Assembly: GCF_002157465.1 (NCBI RefSeq)
Contig: NZ_NHOC01000005.1
Location: 257,134 to 321,133 of the forward strand
Direction of reading: 5' to 3'
DNA: 64,000 bases
Source: Butyricicoccus porcorum
GTDB lineage: Bacteria > Bacillota > Clostridia > Oscillospirales > Butyricicoccaceae
Shown here in pieces: positions 8,713-18,020 of this stretch. Position 1 is the stretch's first letter. Each line of letters begins with the position of its first letter. The position numbers were made by a program, and so were the translations under genes. The notes under the pieces were generated by a model, which had not been told where the DNA came from, did no database searches, and saw only the letters and a program-made list of their open reading frames with translations.

Positions 8713-9359
8713 TATGCCCGTTCAAACGCGACCACCCCCGCCGCATATGGGTGGTCAATATACAGAACCTCGCGCGCCGCACTGTGGTGCCGCAACAGCT
8801 TCAGCACAACCGCCATGTCTCCACCACCGCCAAAAATCAGCGCAATCCCCAGAATCAGCAGCAGCCAGGAGCCTGCAAACACTGCGACAAGTGCCGGCAG
8901 AATTCCCAGCAGAAGGGTCGGCATCAGCCCGCCTGCAATATATTGATACCGTTCCAGCGGCTCGCTGCACGTGCAGTAAGGCGTCAGATATTCTTTTATC
9001 AATCCGAACTCCACTGCTTTCCAGTGCGACAGCGCAAAGATTGCCCACGTAATGCCGTGGATCAGCTCATGCACACAAATCAATACAAAGAACAGCACGA
9101 AAACCAGCACCAGACCCGCAAGTCCAATCGACCCTTCCGCTGCTCCATTGTGCCACAAAAACACAATGATAAAAAGAACGCTGAGCGGCAGCGCCAGCAC
9201 AAATGCCATCATGTTCGCATAGACCAGCCCGATGGTCAGATCATGTTCCACATAGCCCTGTGCCTCCAGCTTTGCTTTCAGCTGTTCAAATTGTGCCTTG
9301 CGGCGCTCCTCTGCCTTCGACAGCTTCCGTTCATTCTCTTTTTCCCTGTATTTGTCCAT
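8712..9359 (-). CDS. DUF3267-type putative zincin membrane peptidase
   Basis: The 215-residue protein has a charged, coiled-coil-like N-terminus (residues 1-40, rich in K/E/R). Membrane segments flank the zincin-like motif HELIHG (about residue 105), and a C-terminal hydrophobic pair follows. This matches my memory of the DUF3267 putative zincin family; its substrate is unknown. The start at 9359 is supported by AAGGGAG about 7 bp upstream. A longer frame reaching 9536 would run through the dispersed repeat and has no ribosome binding site. Convergent with thiC. Confidence 0.75.
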   Translation of the reverse strand: MDKYREKENERKLSKAEERRKAQFEQLKAKLEAQGYVEHDLTIGLVYANMMAFVLALPLSVLFIIVFLWHNGAAEGSIGLAGLVLVFVLFFVLICVHELIHGITWAIFALSHWKAVEFGLIKEYLTPYCTCSEPLERYQYIAGGLMPTLLLGILPALVAVFAGSWLLLILGIALIFGGGGDMAVVLKLLRHHSAAREVLYIDHPYAAGVVAFERA

Positions 9360-9483
9360 ATACTCCCTTTCAAGCCGTAAAAAACTCCCTCCACCGACCC
9401 GCCTCCCGCAGGAGACGAGCCGGACAGAGAGAGCTGATTGATCGAAATACCTCAAATGCATCCCGCAAATTTTATTCATAAGA

Positions 9484-9555
9484 GGCGGACTGGCAGACGT
9501 GTTTGTCCGACATGTCCGCTGTGCGCGGGAGCGCACCGGAAAGGTTTTCTTTTGC
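9484..9555. repeat. Dispersed GTGCGC-hairpin repeat, copy A
   Basis: A 72-bp unit that is repeated 127 bp further on with one mismatch. It contains the perfect hairpin GTGCGC-GGGA-GCGCAC (9521-9536) preceded by GTCCG/CGGAC arms and followed by a GGTTTTCTTTTG tract. It lies between the DUF3267 gene and the phosphohexomutase gene. Confidence 0.85.
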
Positions 9556-9610
9556 TTTTCCTCTCCGAATTGCTCTCAGCCCGCTTCAGAATTCATCTCT
9601 GCGGCGTTGG

Positions 9611-9682
9611 GGCGGACTGGCGGACGTGTTTGTCCGACATGTCCGCTGTGCGCGGGAGCGCACCGGAAAGGTTTTCTTTTGC
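9611..9682. repeat. Dispersed GTGCGC-hairpin repeat, copy B
   Basis: Second tandem copy of the 72-bp unit, with its GTGCGC hairpin at 9648-9663. It runs directly into the terminator hairpin of the phosphohexomutase gene. Confidence 0.85.
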
Positions 9683-9714
9683 CTACTTTTCTTTTCCTTA
9701 AAAAGAAAAGTAGG
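9682..9714 (-). terminator. Terminator-like hairpin downstream of the phosphohexomutase gene
   Basis: A perfect 14-bp inverted repeat, CCTACTTTTCTTTT with AAAAGAAAAGTAGG, loop 9696-9700, abutting the stop codon. The flanking sequence is the dispersed repeat. Confidence 0.7.
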
Positions 9715-11442
9715 TTACTTGACGATTTCCTTTGCAGCAGCAGCGTACTTCTCGACCTTTGCGTCGACCTCTTCCTTGCTCGCGCCGTTTGCCATGATAT
9801 AAACCTTGACCTTCGGCTCGGTGCCGGACGGACGGATGATGAAGCTGGTACCGTCAGACAGATCATAATACAGAACGTTCTGACCCTTGAGTTCGACCTC
9901 AGTGGTCTCGCCGGTTGCCAGCTCGGTCTGGATACCGGTCTGGAGATCGCGCACGTCCTTAACAGCGGTGCCGCCGACTTCCTTGAGCGGAGATTCACGC
10001 AGCTCCTTCATCAGCTCTGCCATGCGGGTCAGACCGGAAACACCCGGCATAACGATAGACAGGGTTTCCTCTGCATAGTAGCCGTAACGCTTATACATAT
10101 CCTGCATTGCATCGTACAGAGTCATACCCTTGGTGCGGTAATATGCAGCCATCTCCGCAATCAGCATAGATGCAATTACAGCGTCCTTGTCGCGTGCATG
10201 GTCGCCGCACAGATAGCCATACGACTCCTCAAAGGCGAACAGATACTGATGCGAACCGGTTTCCTCAAACTGCTTGATCTTCTCCGCAAGGAACTTGAAG
10301 CCGGTGAAGGTGTCGAAGCACTCAACGCCGTTGTCATTGGCAACCTTGCGCGCCATCTCGGTCGATACAACAGACTTGAGTACAGCCGGATGCGGCGGCA
10401 TGGTGTTGGTCAGCTTCTTCGCCGTAATAATATAGTCAATCAGCAGGACGCCCATCTGGTTGCCGCTCAGGGTGACGTATTCACCTGTGCTGCTCTTCAG
10501 GACGGTGCCGCAGCGGTCGGAGTCCGGGTCGGTGCCGATAATCAGGTCAACACCCATTTCCTTCGCCATCTCGATCGCAATGTTAAAGCCTTCCTTGTTC
10601 TCCGGGTTCGGGCTCTTGACCGTCGGGAAATTGCCGTCAATAACCATCTGCTCCGGTACACAAATCACGTTCTTATAGCCAATACGCTTCAGAATTTCCG
10701 GTACCAGCTTATAGCCTGCGCCGTGGAACGGAGTGTAAATAATCTTAAAGTCATCCGCAACCTGCGCAATGCAGTCCGGATTGATGCACATCTTCTGAAT
10801 CTGGCGCAGATAAATCTCGTCGGATTCCGGGCCGATGATCTTAATCAGACCCTTGTCGACTGCTTCCTGATGATCCATGGTCTTGACCTCGGTAAACATG
10901 TCGAGCGCGCCCATTTCCTTTGCAACGACATCCGCTTCCTTCGGCGGCAGCTGTGCGCCATCCTCCCAGTAAACTTTATAGCCGTTGTATTCCTTCGGGT
11001 TGTGGGAAGCGGTAATCATGACGCCTGCCAGCGTACCGTAGGTGCGGACGGTGAACGACAGTACCGGAACCGGGCGCAGGGATTCCCATTCAATGACATT
11101 GATGCCGTTTGCCGCCAGAATGCTTGCTGCCAGATGGGAGAACTCATCCGACTGAATACGGCTGTCGCAGGCAATGGCAACACCGCGCTGCATGGCGCGC
11201 GGGCCGTACTGCTTAATCAGATTTGCAAGACCCTGCGTCGCTGCACCGACAGTAAAGCGGTTCATCTTATACAGGCCGACACCCAGCGTACCGCGCAGGC
11301 CTGCGGTGCCAAAGGAAAGCGGCGCAAAAAAGCGTTCCTGAATTTCCTTTTCATCTCCTTCCAGCGCTGCCAGCTCGGCGTGCTCCGCCTCAGTCAGTGC
11401 CGGGGATTCCATCCACTTGCGATATTCTTCCATATAGCCCAT
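9715..11442 (-). CDS. pgcA: Phosphohexomutase (phosphoglucomutase/phosphomannomutase family)
   Basis: This enzyme interconverts hexose 1- and 6-phosphates and would supply glucose 1-phosphate for GlgC and for cell-envelope sugars. The 575-residue length is that of the Firmicute PgcA type. Seen are GTAGLRG near residue 45, the phosphoserine loop TASHNPKEYNGYK, the metal loop GTDPDSDRCG and the C-terminal phosphate-binding RPSGTEPKVKVY. The start MGYMEEYRKW is supported by GAGGTG upstream at about 11449-11454. A promoter-like pair and a leader of about 70 nt lie upstream. The substrate preference cannot be fixed from sequence; the gene symbol is by analogy. Confidence 0.93.
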   Translation of the reverse strand: MGYMEEYRKWMESPALTEAEHAELAALEGDEKEIQERFFAPLSFGTAGLRGTLGVGLYKMNRFTVGAATQGLANLIKQYGPRAMQRGVAIACDSRIQSDEFSHLAASILAANGINVIEWESLRPVPVLSFTVRTYGTLAGVMITASHNPKEYNGYKVYWEDGAQLPPKEADVVAKEMGALDMFTEVKTMDHQEAVDKGLIKIIGPESDEIYLRQIQKMCINPDCIAQVADDFKIIYTPFHGAGYKLVPEILKRIGYKNVICVPEQMVIDGNFPTVKSPNPENKEGFNIAIEMAKEMGVDLIIGTDPDSDRCGTVLKSSTGEYVTLSGNQMGVLLIDYIITAKKLTNTMPPHPAVLKSVVSTEMARKVANDNGVECFDTFTGFKFLAEKIKQFEETGSHQYLFAFEESYGYLCGDHARDKDAVIASMLIAEMAAYYRTKGMTLYDAMQDMYKRYGYYAEETLSIVMPGVSGLTRMAELMKELRESPLKEVGGTAVKDVRDLQTGIQTELATGETTEVELKGQNVLYYDLSDGTSFIIRPSGTEPKVKVYIMANGASKEEVDAKVEKYAAAAKEIVK

Positions 11443-11522
11443 TTCAAACACCTCATATTTCTTGATTTTATTGGAGTGGGTTTTGATCCATCCAATGATG
11501 GATATCAATTTTCTCTAGGAAA

Positions 11523-11551
11523 ATTATACAGCATTTCCCCGCAGATTTGAA
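11523..11551 (-). promoter_or_regulatory. Promoter of the phosphohexomutase gene
   Basis: Reverse strand TTCAAA (11546-11551), 17 bp, TATAAT (11523-11528). Confidence 0.55.
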
Positions 11552-11718
11552 GGACAATTTGTGGAAATGATGAAGTAATTTTTCCACAAATCGCAAGATG
11601 CACAAATTTTGCACTGTCTTTTTCACACTTCCGGCAAATTTGTCAGCAATTTATCGGCTGTCATGTGTCCATATATATCGAAAAATCGGGAATCCCGCCG
11701 ACAGGAATACACACATCA

Positions 11719-11758
11719 AAAAAAGCAGCGGCGCAGCCATTCGGCCCGCCGCTGCTTT
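11719..11758 (-). terminator. Terminator of the broken oxidoreductase gene
   Basis: AAAGCAGCGGCG pairs with CGCCGCTGCTTT, and A-rich sequence on the left gives a U-run in the leftward RNA. Confidence 0.8.
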
Positions 11759-11770
11759 GACAGCTTCCTG

Positions 11771-12795
11771 TTATTCCTGTGGAACGTCGACCCAGGCATT
11801 CCCCTTCCGGTTGCTTTCCACGCAGGCATCTACAAACTGCATGCTGTGGATTCCATCTGCAATGGTGGGATGCGGCAGCACCGGTGCATCGCTCTCCCCC
11901 ATGCGGCGCAGTACTTCCGTACAGAAGCCGCGATAATAATTTCCGAATGTCTCAAAGAAACCCTCCGGATGTCCCGCTGCAATGCGTGACATAGATTTTG
12001 CACGGTCACACAGGAACGAGCGCCCATTAGTCAGATAGATATCCGGCCCGTTGGCACGTGTAAATTTCAGACGGGTCGGCTGGTCATGTGTCCATTCCAG
12101 TGAGCCCTTGTCGCCGAACACACGCAGCGCTACACTGCACTCATGTCCAATCGCAACCTGCGATGCCCACAGCAGTCCGGGCAGGACAGATGTGTGCCGA
12201 TATCGGCCGCACATGCCGACTCACCTGCCTGCGCCGGATCAAACCGCCACTTGTGTGCCACATCGACACCGGCGTTCAGGTCATTGGCCACCCAATCCTG
12301 TGGATATTCCGCCGTAACCGTTAGGATTCGTCCGATTTCTCCCTGTTCGATCATCTCACGCATCTGGTGTATCATCGGATAATTGACATATGTGTAGCTG
12401 ACGCCAAAATGCAGCCCCTTCTGCTCTGCGAGTGCCTGAAGCTGCTTTGCCTCTTCGACATTCATCGCCACCGGCTTGTCACAGGATACATAAATGCCAT
12501 ACTCCAAAAAGCATTTCGCAATGGAAAAATGTGTCTTGTTCGGCGTGGCAATGACGACAAAATCAATGCCGTCCTCCCGTGCGCTCTCCGCTTCCGCCAT
12601 GGTCTGATAATCTGCATACAGTCGGTCATGCGGAATATGCCAGCTGTCCCCGGTCGCGCGGCTCTTTTCCGGGCTGCGCGAAAAGCAGCCGGCCGTCATT
12701 ACCGCCAGATCATCCATCTGCGCGCCGCGCCGATGGACATCACCGATAAACGAACCCGCAGCACCGCCTACCATGCCAAATCGAAGTAATTTCAT
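11771..12795 (-). pseudogene. Gfo/Idh/MocA family oxidoreductase, internal deletion and frameshift
   Basis: The N-terminal part (12795 to about 12180) encodes a good NAD(P)-binding Rossmann half starting MKLLRFGMVGGAAGSFIG, with the conserved CDKPVAMN (the EKP-type motif) and WRFDPAQAGESACAADIGTH. Immediately after DIGTH the frame goes wrong and stops. The family's C-terminal part resumes in another frame at LLWASQVAIGHE and runs to VDVPQE at 11771. In intact members roughly 40-50 residues separate these two blocks, and here they are fused. A deletion of about 130 bp that is not a multiple of three explains both. The gene has a good GGAGGGG ribosome binding site. It lies on the same strand as, and downstream of, the AraC gene. 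An assembly error is the alternative. Confidence 0.8.
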
Positions 12796-12908
12796 AAAAT
12801 TCCCCTCCTGTCGCTGTCTGACAATACCAGTCTCTTACGCTATCTGTATTGTAAAACGACAGAGAAAAAAGTTCCTGCGGAATTCATGCACAAACCGATG
12901 AAACCCAG

Positions 12909-13751
12909 TCATACCGGCATGCTGCGGAACTGACGCGGCGACATACCGGTTTTGGTGCGGAAGGCGGCGGCAAAGCTCGTATCATAGCCATAGCCGACCT
13001 CCTCGGCGATCTGCGTAATGGACAGCCGCGTTTCCTTGAGCAGGGTCTTCGCCCGATTGATCCGCAGATTGACCAGATATTCATGCGGTGACTGTCCGGT
13101 ATGTGCCCGAAACAGCCGGTTGAACTGCGACGCGCTCAGATGGAATGCCGCCGCGAGCGACGGCACAGACAGCTCCTCTTTCAGATGCTCCCGCAGATAG
13201 CGCTGTGCCTCCGCAATCAGCGGGTCACGGGCTTCAATCTGGTCGGGTGTATACAGCAGACCGCACAGCAGCGCATGAATGCGCTGGGATGCCGTTACAT
13301 CCTCCACGCTGCCAACGGTACTCAGCTGCCCGAGCAGCTGCTGCATCTGGTCAAACACGCGGCGCGGATTGTCCAGACGAAGTACCGGCCCATGTGTGCG
13401 CAGCACCTCCCGGTAAAAGTCCATCGTGTTCGCTCCGTCAAAATGCAGCCAGATATATTCCAACGGCTCCACGGCACGGTATAAATGCGGCTCATGGCTG
13501 TTGAGAAATGCCAGCTCCTCCGCACTGACCTGCACAGTACCGTGATCCGCTGTCTGGATCTCCAGCTTTCCACTGCATACATACAACATCAAAAAACTCG
13601 GAAAGCTCTCGCGCTCTACCCGGTACGATGTATCACAGAAAAAATGTCCGGCACGGTGCAGATAGTACAACACTGCCTGCGCCTGCCGCGATGGCGTCGC
13701 ATCATACAGCTCCGATTGCGGCGCAACGCCCCGTTCATACGGCAAAATCAT
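12909..13751 (-). CDS. AraC family transcriptional regulator
   Basis: The 280-residue protein has an N-terminal cupin-like sensor half and a C-terminal double helix-turn-helix. The second helix pair ends ITQIAEEVGYGYDTSFAAAF followed by TGMSPRQFR, the classic AraC signature. The start at 13751 has GAGGAGG about 8 bp upstream; an upstream frame to 13952 lacks one. The gene is divergent from an intact Gfo/Idh/MocA oxidoreductase and upstream of a broken one, so it probably controls a sugar or cyclitol catabolic pair. The ligand is unknown. Confidence 0.9.
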   Translation of the reverse strand: MILPYERGVAPQSELYDATPSRQAQAVLYYLHRAGHFFCDTSYRVERESFPSFLMLYVCSGKLEIQTADHGTVQVSAEELAFLNSHEPHLYRAVEPLEYIWLHFDGANTMDFYREVLRTHGPVLRLDNPRRVFDQMQQLLGQLSTVGSVEDVTASQRIHALLCGLLYTPDQIEARDPLIAEAQRYLREHLKEELSVPSLAAAFHLSASQFNRLFRAHTGQSPHEYLVNLRINRAKTLLKETRLSITQIAEEVGYGYDTSFAAAFRTKTGMSPRQFRSMPV

Positions 13752-13966
13752 ACGTTCCTCCTCTTGCAGCCGACCGGCCGCCCGCTCTCTCAATCTTTGT
13801 TTCAGTATAACATGTGCACCGCCCTCTGCACAGAGGTTGACTGAAAACCTTTCTTTTTTGCCTGCTTCTCCAAGTTTTTCCGGCAGCACATTCCGTATAC
13901 TTGAGACAGATCGCAACACAACTATACCGAAACGCCCACACCCTTTCCGCAAAGGAGGAACCCTAC
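13752..13966. promoter_or_regulatory. Divergent control region between araC-type gene and oxidoreductase
   Basis: The 215-bp spacer carries outward-facing TATACT-like -10 hexamers in both directions (leftward near 13805-13810, rightward near 13896-13901). Neither has a good -35, as is common for AraC-activated promoters. No operator repeat is obvious. Confidence 0.4.
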
Positions 13967-14965
13967 ATGAAACATCCGAAGATTGTCACCGTCGGCGTTG
14001 TCGGCGCAGGCGGCTTCATCGGTCAGTATCATCTCAAGCGCCTGTCCACCGTCATCGAGGGCGTCCGCATCGGCGCGGTTTATGACATCAACCGTGAAAA
14101 GTGCGATGCCATCGCCGCACAGTATGGCGCAGTCAGCGAGGCAACCACCGAGGAGCTGATCGAGTCCCCGGACATCGATGCCGTTGTTGTCACCGCATGG
14201 AATGCAGCTCATGCCGACCTGACCCGCAAATGCATCGCCGCACACAAACCGGTATTCTGTAAAAAACCGCTCGCAACCACACTGGAAGACTGCGCTGCCG
14301 TCGTCCAGGCGGAAAAAGAAGCGGGAGAATCGCTGGTACAGGTGGGCTTTATGCGCCGCTTTGACCCGGATTACCGCAAAATCAAGGAAATTCTGAAGTC
14401 CGGCGAACTGGGCGCACCGCTGATGGCGCACTGTGTCAGCCGCACCCCGCGCATCGCGCCGAGCCATACGACTGCCATGTATGTCACCAATATTGTCATC
14501 CATGAGATCGATCTGTTCCGCTGGCTTCTCGACGAGGAGCTTGTCAAGGGACAGATGCTGTTCCCGCGCTCGACCAGCCTGGCGGCAGAAGGTCTTGCAG
14601 ACCCGCAGCTCGCCCTGATGTGGTCGGAAAGCGGCGTCCTGATCGATGTGGAAGCCGCGGCAAACAGCTACTACGGCTACGACATCCAGTGTGAGCTGGT
14701 CTGTGAAAAGGGCACCATCCGCCTGCCGGATCCGGCGGCACCGATTGTGCGTTCCCGCCTGCAATGCGGCTTTGCCATTCTGGACGACTGGTCGCAGCGC
14801 TTCCCCACCGCGTATCAGATGGAACTCCAGCACTGGGTCGACTATGTCCGTGGACGTGTGTCCCAGCCGGGCCCGGGCTGCCAGGACGGCTGTGCCGCCT
14901 GTGCTGTCGCGGAGGCGCTCATCCGTTCGCAGACAACCGGCCAGGTGGAGTCCGTCACGCTGTAA
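13967..14965 (+). CDS. Gfo/Idh/MocA family oxidoreductase
   Basis: The 332-residue protein is full length for the family. It has an N-terminal Rossmann domain with VGVVGAGGFIGQYH (about residues 8-21), VVTAWNAAHADLTRKCI, and the catalytic-lysine motif CKKPLATT. The C-terminal substrate domain has EIDLFRWLLDE. It resembles myo-inositol 2-dehydrogenase and related sugar dehydrogenases, which use NAD(P). A strong AAAGGAGG ribosome binding site fixes the start. It is divergent from an AraC regulator and followed by a bidirectional terminator, so it is monocistronic. The substrate cannot be told from sequence. Confidence 0.9.
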   Translation: MKHPKIVTVGVVGAGGFIGQYHLKRLSTVIEGVRIGAVYDINREKCDAIAAQYGAVSEATTEELIESPDIDAVVVTAWNAAHADLTRKCIAAHKPVFCKKPLATTLEDCAAVVQAEKEAGESLVQVGFMRRFDPDYRKIKEILKSGELGAPLMAHCVSRTPRIAPSHTTAMYVTNIVIHEIDLFRWLLDEELVKGQMLFPRSTSLAAEGLADPQLALMWSESGVLIDVEAAANSYYGYDIQCELVCEKGTIRLPDPAAPIVRSRLQCGFAILDDWSQRFPTAYQMELQHWVDYVRGRVSQPGPGCQDGCAACAVAEALIRSQTTGQVESVTL

Positions 14966-15018
14966 TCTTCGCGTTCTCACTTTTTTCTTTTTCTCAATCT
15001 CTTTTATGTCTCAAGGAA

Positions 15019-15059
15019 AAAGCATCGGCAGATCCGAAATACGGGTCTGCCGATGCTTT
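15019..15059. terminator. Bidirectional terminator
   Basis: AAAGCATCGGCAGA pairs with TCTGCCGATGCTTT; it serves the oxidoreductase gene on the left and hydF on the right. Confidence 0.9.
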
Positions 15060-15077
15060 ATTATGATATCGTGATAT

Positions 15078-16289
15078 TTATTCTTCGACCTGTTCTTTTT
15101 CCGGCTCCAGAACAGACGCACAGCGTCCGAGCATGCCGGACAGCGCTGCCAGCACCGTGCCGTAATTGGCAATCGGCACGCCCGCCTCGCGGCAGATGGC
15201 CACGCGCGCCTGCACCGAGCGCTGGGTCATCGAGCAGCCGGAGCAGTGAATGACGAGATCATACTTCTCGATCTCATCCGGCAGATCAAGACCAAAGGAA
15301 TAGTCGATACGCAGTTCCTCGCCTGCCAGCCTGCGCAGCGCGCGCGGGATTTTGACGCGGCCGATATCGCGGTGCATGCTGCTGTGCATGCAGCCCTCCG
15401 CGATGAGAACGCGGCTGTCCTTATTCAGTGAAGCAATCGCCTGCGTGCCCTCGATAAAGGTATCCAGCTCACCGGTTTGCAGACCGTACAGAAGCGAATA
15501 CGAGGTCAGCGGAATGTTCTCCGGCACGAGGTCGCGCACCATGCTGAACGAACGCGCATAGGCAATGACGAGGTCGATGTGCGGCATCTCCTGAATCGTC
15601 GCCTCCAGATGCTCCTCCTCGACAGCGACAACGCGCGCGCCGTGGTGAACCAGCTGGGTGAGCATCTGATGCTCGTTGCGGATCGGGCCGCCGCCGGACG
15701 GCGCCATCAGCAGCAGGACATAATCGCCCGGCTTGACCAGTCCCTCCGGAATGAGCGGAGCTTCCTGCACATTGATAGCACGCACCATCTGCGACAGGCG
15801 TGCGCGCAGCAGGGAGATGGAGCCCGGTGTCTGTGTGGAAATAAAAATGGCATCCGGGAATTCGGTTTTCAGCTGTGCGATGGTGCCCGCATATGCCTCA
15901 TCGCAGTGGTTGAACACCAGCAGATACGGGATCATGTTGCGCTCCAGCCATTCATGGTCGCGCGTATATGCCTCGCGGTCGAATTCCTGCATGTTGATGA
16001 CATAAATCGCAATATCCGCGCGGCGGATGATGTTCAGCGTGCGGCGCACCTGCTCGTCGCCCAGCTCGGATGTATCATTCAGACCCGCCGTGTCGATCAG
16101 TGTCGCATTGCCCGCACGACCGAGCTTGCACAGGCCGACCACCGGGTTGTATTTGGATGTGCCGGTGCTGACTGCCATCTCGCCGGTCAGCTGCTTAAAA
16201 ATACTGGTTTTACCGCTGCCGGTCTTGCCGAACAGCACAATATGCCGATTATTGCCGTCTAAAACGGCGGAGTTCTTGTTCTGCTTCAT
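15078..16289 (-). CDS. hydF: [FeFe]-hydrogenase H-cluster maturation GTPase HydF
   Basis: HydF is the scaffold on which the di-iron subcluster made by HydE and HydG is assembled and passed to the apo-hydrogenase. The 403-residue protein has an N-terminal TrmE-like GTPase (P-loop GKTGSGKTS at residues 21-29, G3 DTAGLND, G4 NHCD). A dimerisation domain follows, then the C-terminal cluster domain with CMHSSMH and the later HCSGC pair that together ligate the [4Fe-4S] cluster. All ligands are present. hydE and hydG are not in the window. The gene has its own promoter, and its presence means the organism makes [FeFe]-hydrogenase. Confidence 0.96.
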   Translation of the reverse strand: MKQNKNSAVLDGNNRHIVLFGKTGSGKTSIFKQLTGEMAVSTGTSKYNPVVGLCKLGRAGNATLIDTAGLNDTSELGDEQVRRTLNIIRRADIAIYVINMQEFDREAYTRDHEWLERNMIPYLLVFNHCDEAYAGTIAQLKTEFPDAIFISTQTPGSISLLRARLSQMVRAINVQEAPLIPEGLVKPGDYVLLLMAPSGGGPIRNEHQMLTQLVHHGARVVAVEEEHLEATIQEMPHIDLVIAYARSFSMVRDLVPENIPLTSYSLLYGLQTGELDTFIEGTQAIASLNKDSRVLIAEGCMHSSMHRDIGRVKIPRALRRLAGEELRIDYSFGLDLPDEIEKYDLVIHCSGCSMTQRSVQARVAICREAGVPIANYGTVLAALSGMLGRCASVLEPEKEQVEE

Positions 16290-16374
16290 TGCTGCCTATC
16301 CTCCCGCCCGGGGGAGCGCCTCCTTCTGAAAGCTGGACTGTCCATACAGCTTTATTGTACTAAAGATACTTCTC

Positions 16375-16402
16375 ATTATAGCATGAAAATCTGAAATGTA
16401 CA
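16375..16402 (-). promoter_or_regulatory. Promoter of hydF
   Basis: Reverse strand TGTACA (16397-16402), 16 bp, TATAAT (16375-16380). Confidence 0.6.
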
Positions 16403-16505
16403 GCATGCCGCGACGGTTTTCAGACAAAAAAGACTGTCATTTTCCCGCACTGCTACACGGAAGGAGAACGCGACTTCATCCGCGGGAGTAAGCCTTCGGA
16501 AACCT

Positions 16506-17369
16506 TTACCAGCGCGCCTGCTTTTCTTCATAGGCGAGCGCAATGCCGCCCGGTCCGATATAGGTGCCGATAACCGCACCGATTTCCACGGATGTGATTT
16601 CGATATCACTGATATGCGTCTGAAGCATGCGGGTGATGGTCTGCACGCGCTCCGGCGCACAGGAGGAAATCACCGTCACGCGGTGCAAGTCGGCGGCATT
16701 TTTCAAAAAGCCGTCCACGAGCTTTTTACAGCCCGCCTGTATGCCGCGCACCTTGTCGATGCTGGTTGCCTCGCCCTCAGACAACGTCATCAGCGGCTTG
16801 ATGCCCATCAGCTTGCCCGCGAGCATGGTCACGCTGCCGATCCGTCCGCCCTTGCGCAGATAGTCCAGGGTATCGATGATAAAATAAATGCCGACATGGC
16901 TTTGCAGATACGTCATGCGCACCAGAATTTCCTGCACGAGCTTTCCCATCTTCGCCATGCGCGCCGCTTCGACGGCGAACAGTGCGACGGCTGCGGATGC
17001 ATTCAGCGAATCAATCAGGTGGATATGCGGCTGGAATCCGTCCTCACGCAGCAGGCGCCGCGCCATGGAAGCGCCTCCGATGGAACCGGACAGCTTAGAG
17101 GACACCGTAATGCAGATGATATCGTCGCAGTCCTCATGCCTGCGGAATTCCTCCATCCAGTCATCCAGTGTCGGCTGGCTGGTTTTGGGCAGCGTCTTGC
17201 TCGCCGCGAGCTTTTGGAAAAACTGCTCGCCGCTCAGGTCGACGCCGTCGCGGTAGGTCGTGCCGTCTTCAAAGGTTACGCCCAGCGGGATGACGGAAAA
17301 ACCCGCCTGCTTTGCGCGCTCCGGCGTGTAATCACAGCTGGAATCCGCAATGACTGCTATTTTGCCCAT
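16506..17369 (-). CDS. DegV family fatty-acid-binding protein
   Basis: DegV proteins bind a fatty acid and, as FakB, present it to the FakA kinase. The 287-residue protein is full length. It has the N-terminal IAVIADSSCDYTPE, KTSQPT (the loop near the fatty acid carboxylate), SSKLSGSIGGA, and the second-domain YLRKGGRIG signature. It follows a MarR-type regulator by 35 bp on the same strand. Because many MarR proteins in this position (FabT-like) respond to fatty acyl groups, the pair may handle exogenous fatty acids. No fakA is adjacent. Confidence 0.92.
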   Translation of the reverse strand: MGKIAVIADSSCDYTPERAKQAGFSVIPLGVTFEDGTTYRDGVDLSGEQFFQKLAASKTLPKTSQPTLDDWMEEFRRHEDCDDIICITVSSKLSGSIGGASMARRLLREDGFQPHIHLIDSLNASAAVALFAVEAARMAKMGKLVQEILVRMTYLQSHVGIYFIIDTLDYLRKGGRIGSVTMLAGKLMGIKPLMTLSEGEATSIDKVRGIQAGCKKLVDGFLKNAADLHRVTVISSCAPERVQTITRMLQTHISDIEITSVEIGAVIGTYIGPGGIALAYEEKQARW

Positions 17370-17404
17370 AGTGCACTCCTCTTTTCTTTCTCGTCCCGCG
17401 CACT

Positions 17405-17839
17405 TCAGAATGTGCCGAGGAAATCCTCAATTTTTTGCAGCGCGCTGCCCAGCACGCGCTGTTCGTCATCAGTCAGCCCGGACAGCGCGGAATCGATCAG
17501 GTTATTATGAAACTGCTGATGATAGTGATACGCCGCCCACCCCTTCGGTGTCAGCGAAACGAGCACGACGCGCCGGTCATGCTTGGCGCGCACCCGCTCG
17601 ATCATTTCCTTTTTCTCCAGCCGTTCACACGCGATAGTCAGCGTCGCCAGCGTGATATCCAGCGCACGCGCAATGTCCGACATGCGGGCACATTCCATAT
17701 CTCCGATTTTCTCGAGAATGTGGATCTCCGCAATCGTTACCTCATCGTTCAGTCCAGCGGCAAGGGCGCGCTGCTCAATCTTGTTGATTCGTCCGAAAAT
17801 TTCCACCAGAAACGTATTGACCTGCTCATGCACAGACAT
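17405..17839 (-). CDS. MarR family transcriptional regulator
   Basis: The 144-residue protein has a winged helix-turn-helix core. The recognition segment is MSDIARALDITLATLTIACERLEKK and the wing is RAKHDRRVVLVSLT, both typical of MarR. It is the first gene of a marR-degV pair. Its start is fixed by AAGGAGGTG. An AT-rich imperfect palindrome lies immediately upstream and is a likely self-operator. It is FabT-like in size and context, but the fab genes are not in the window. Confidence 0.9.
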   Translation of the reverse strand: MSVHEQVNTFLVEIFGRINKIEQRALAAGLNDEVTIAEIHILEKIGDMECARMSDIARALDITLATLTIACERLEKKEMIERVRAKHDRRVVLVSLTPKGWAAYHYHQQFHNNLIDSALSGLTDDEQRVLGSALQKIEDFLGTF

Positions 17840-17859
17840 GCCCTGTCACCTCCTTCGGA

Positions 17860-17883
17860 TAATTAAGTAAACTAACTAAATTA
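17860..17883. promoter_or_regulatory. Candidate MarR operator
   Basis: An imperfect palindrome on the reverse strand, arms TAATTtAGT and ACTtAATTA, just upstream of the marR ribosome binding site. Autorepression is inferred from position. Confidence 0.5.
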
Positions 17884-17980
17884 CCTTCAGTGTACCACGT
17901 TCCGCGGCGAATAGCAAGCAAAACCGGCGGTTTCGCGCACATTTTTTTGCAGAACGGAGGTGTACTGTAAAATGTATGCA

Positions 17981-18015
17981 AAAAAACTCCCTGTATCCGG
18001 TCAGATACAGGGAGT
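17981..18015 (-). terminator. Terminator of ricT and its operon
   Basis: ACTCCCTGTATC (17986-17997) pairs with GATACAGGGAGT (18004-18015); six A at 17981-17986 give the U-run in the leftward RNA. Confidence 0.9.
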
Positions 18016-18020
18016 CGGGC

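Noticed and set aside
9499-11550. Long open frame opposite the phosphohexomutase gene
   Set aside because: It starts inside a dispersed repeat and is the antisense shadow of a conserved enzyme in GC-rich DNA.
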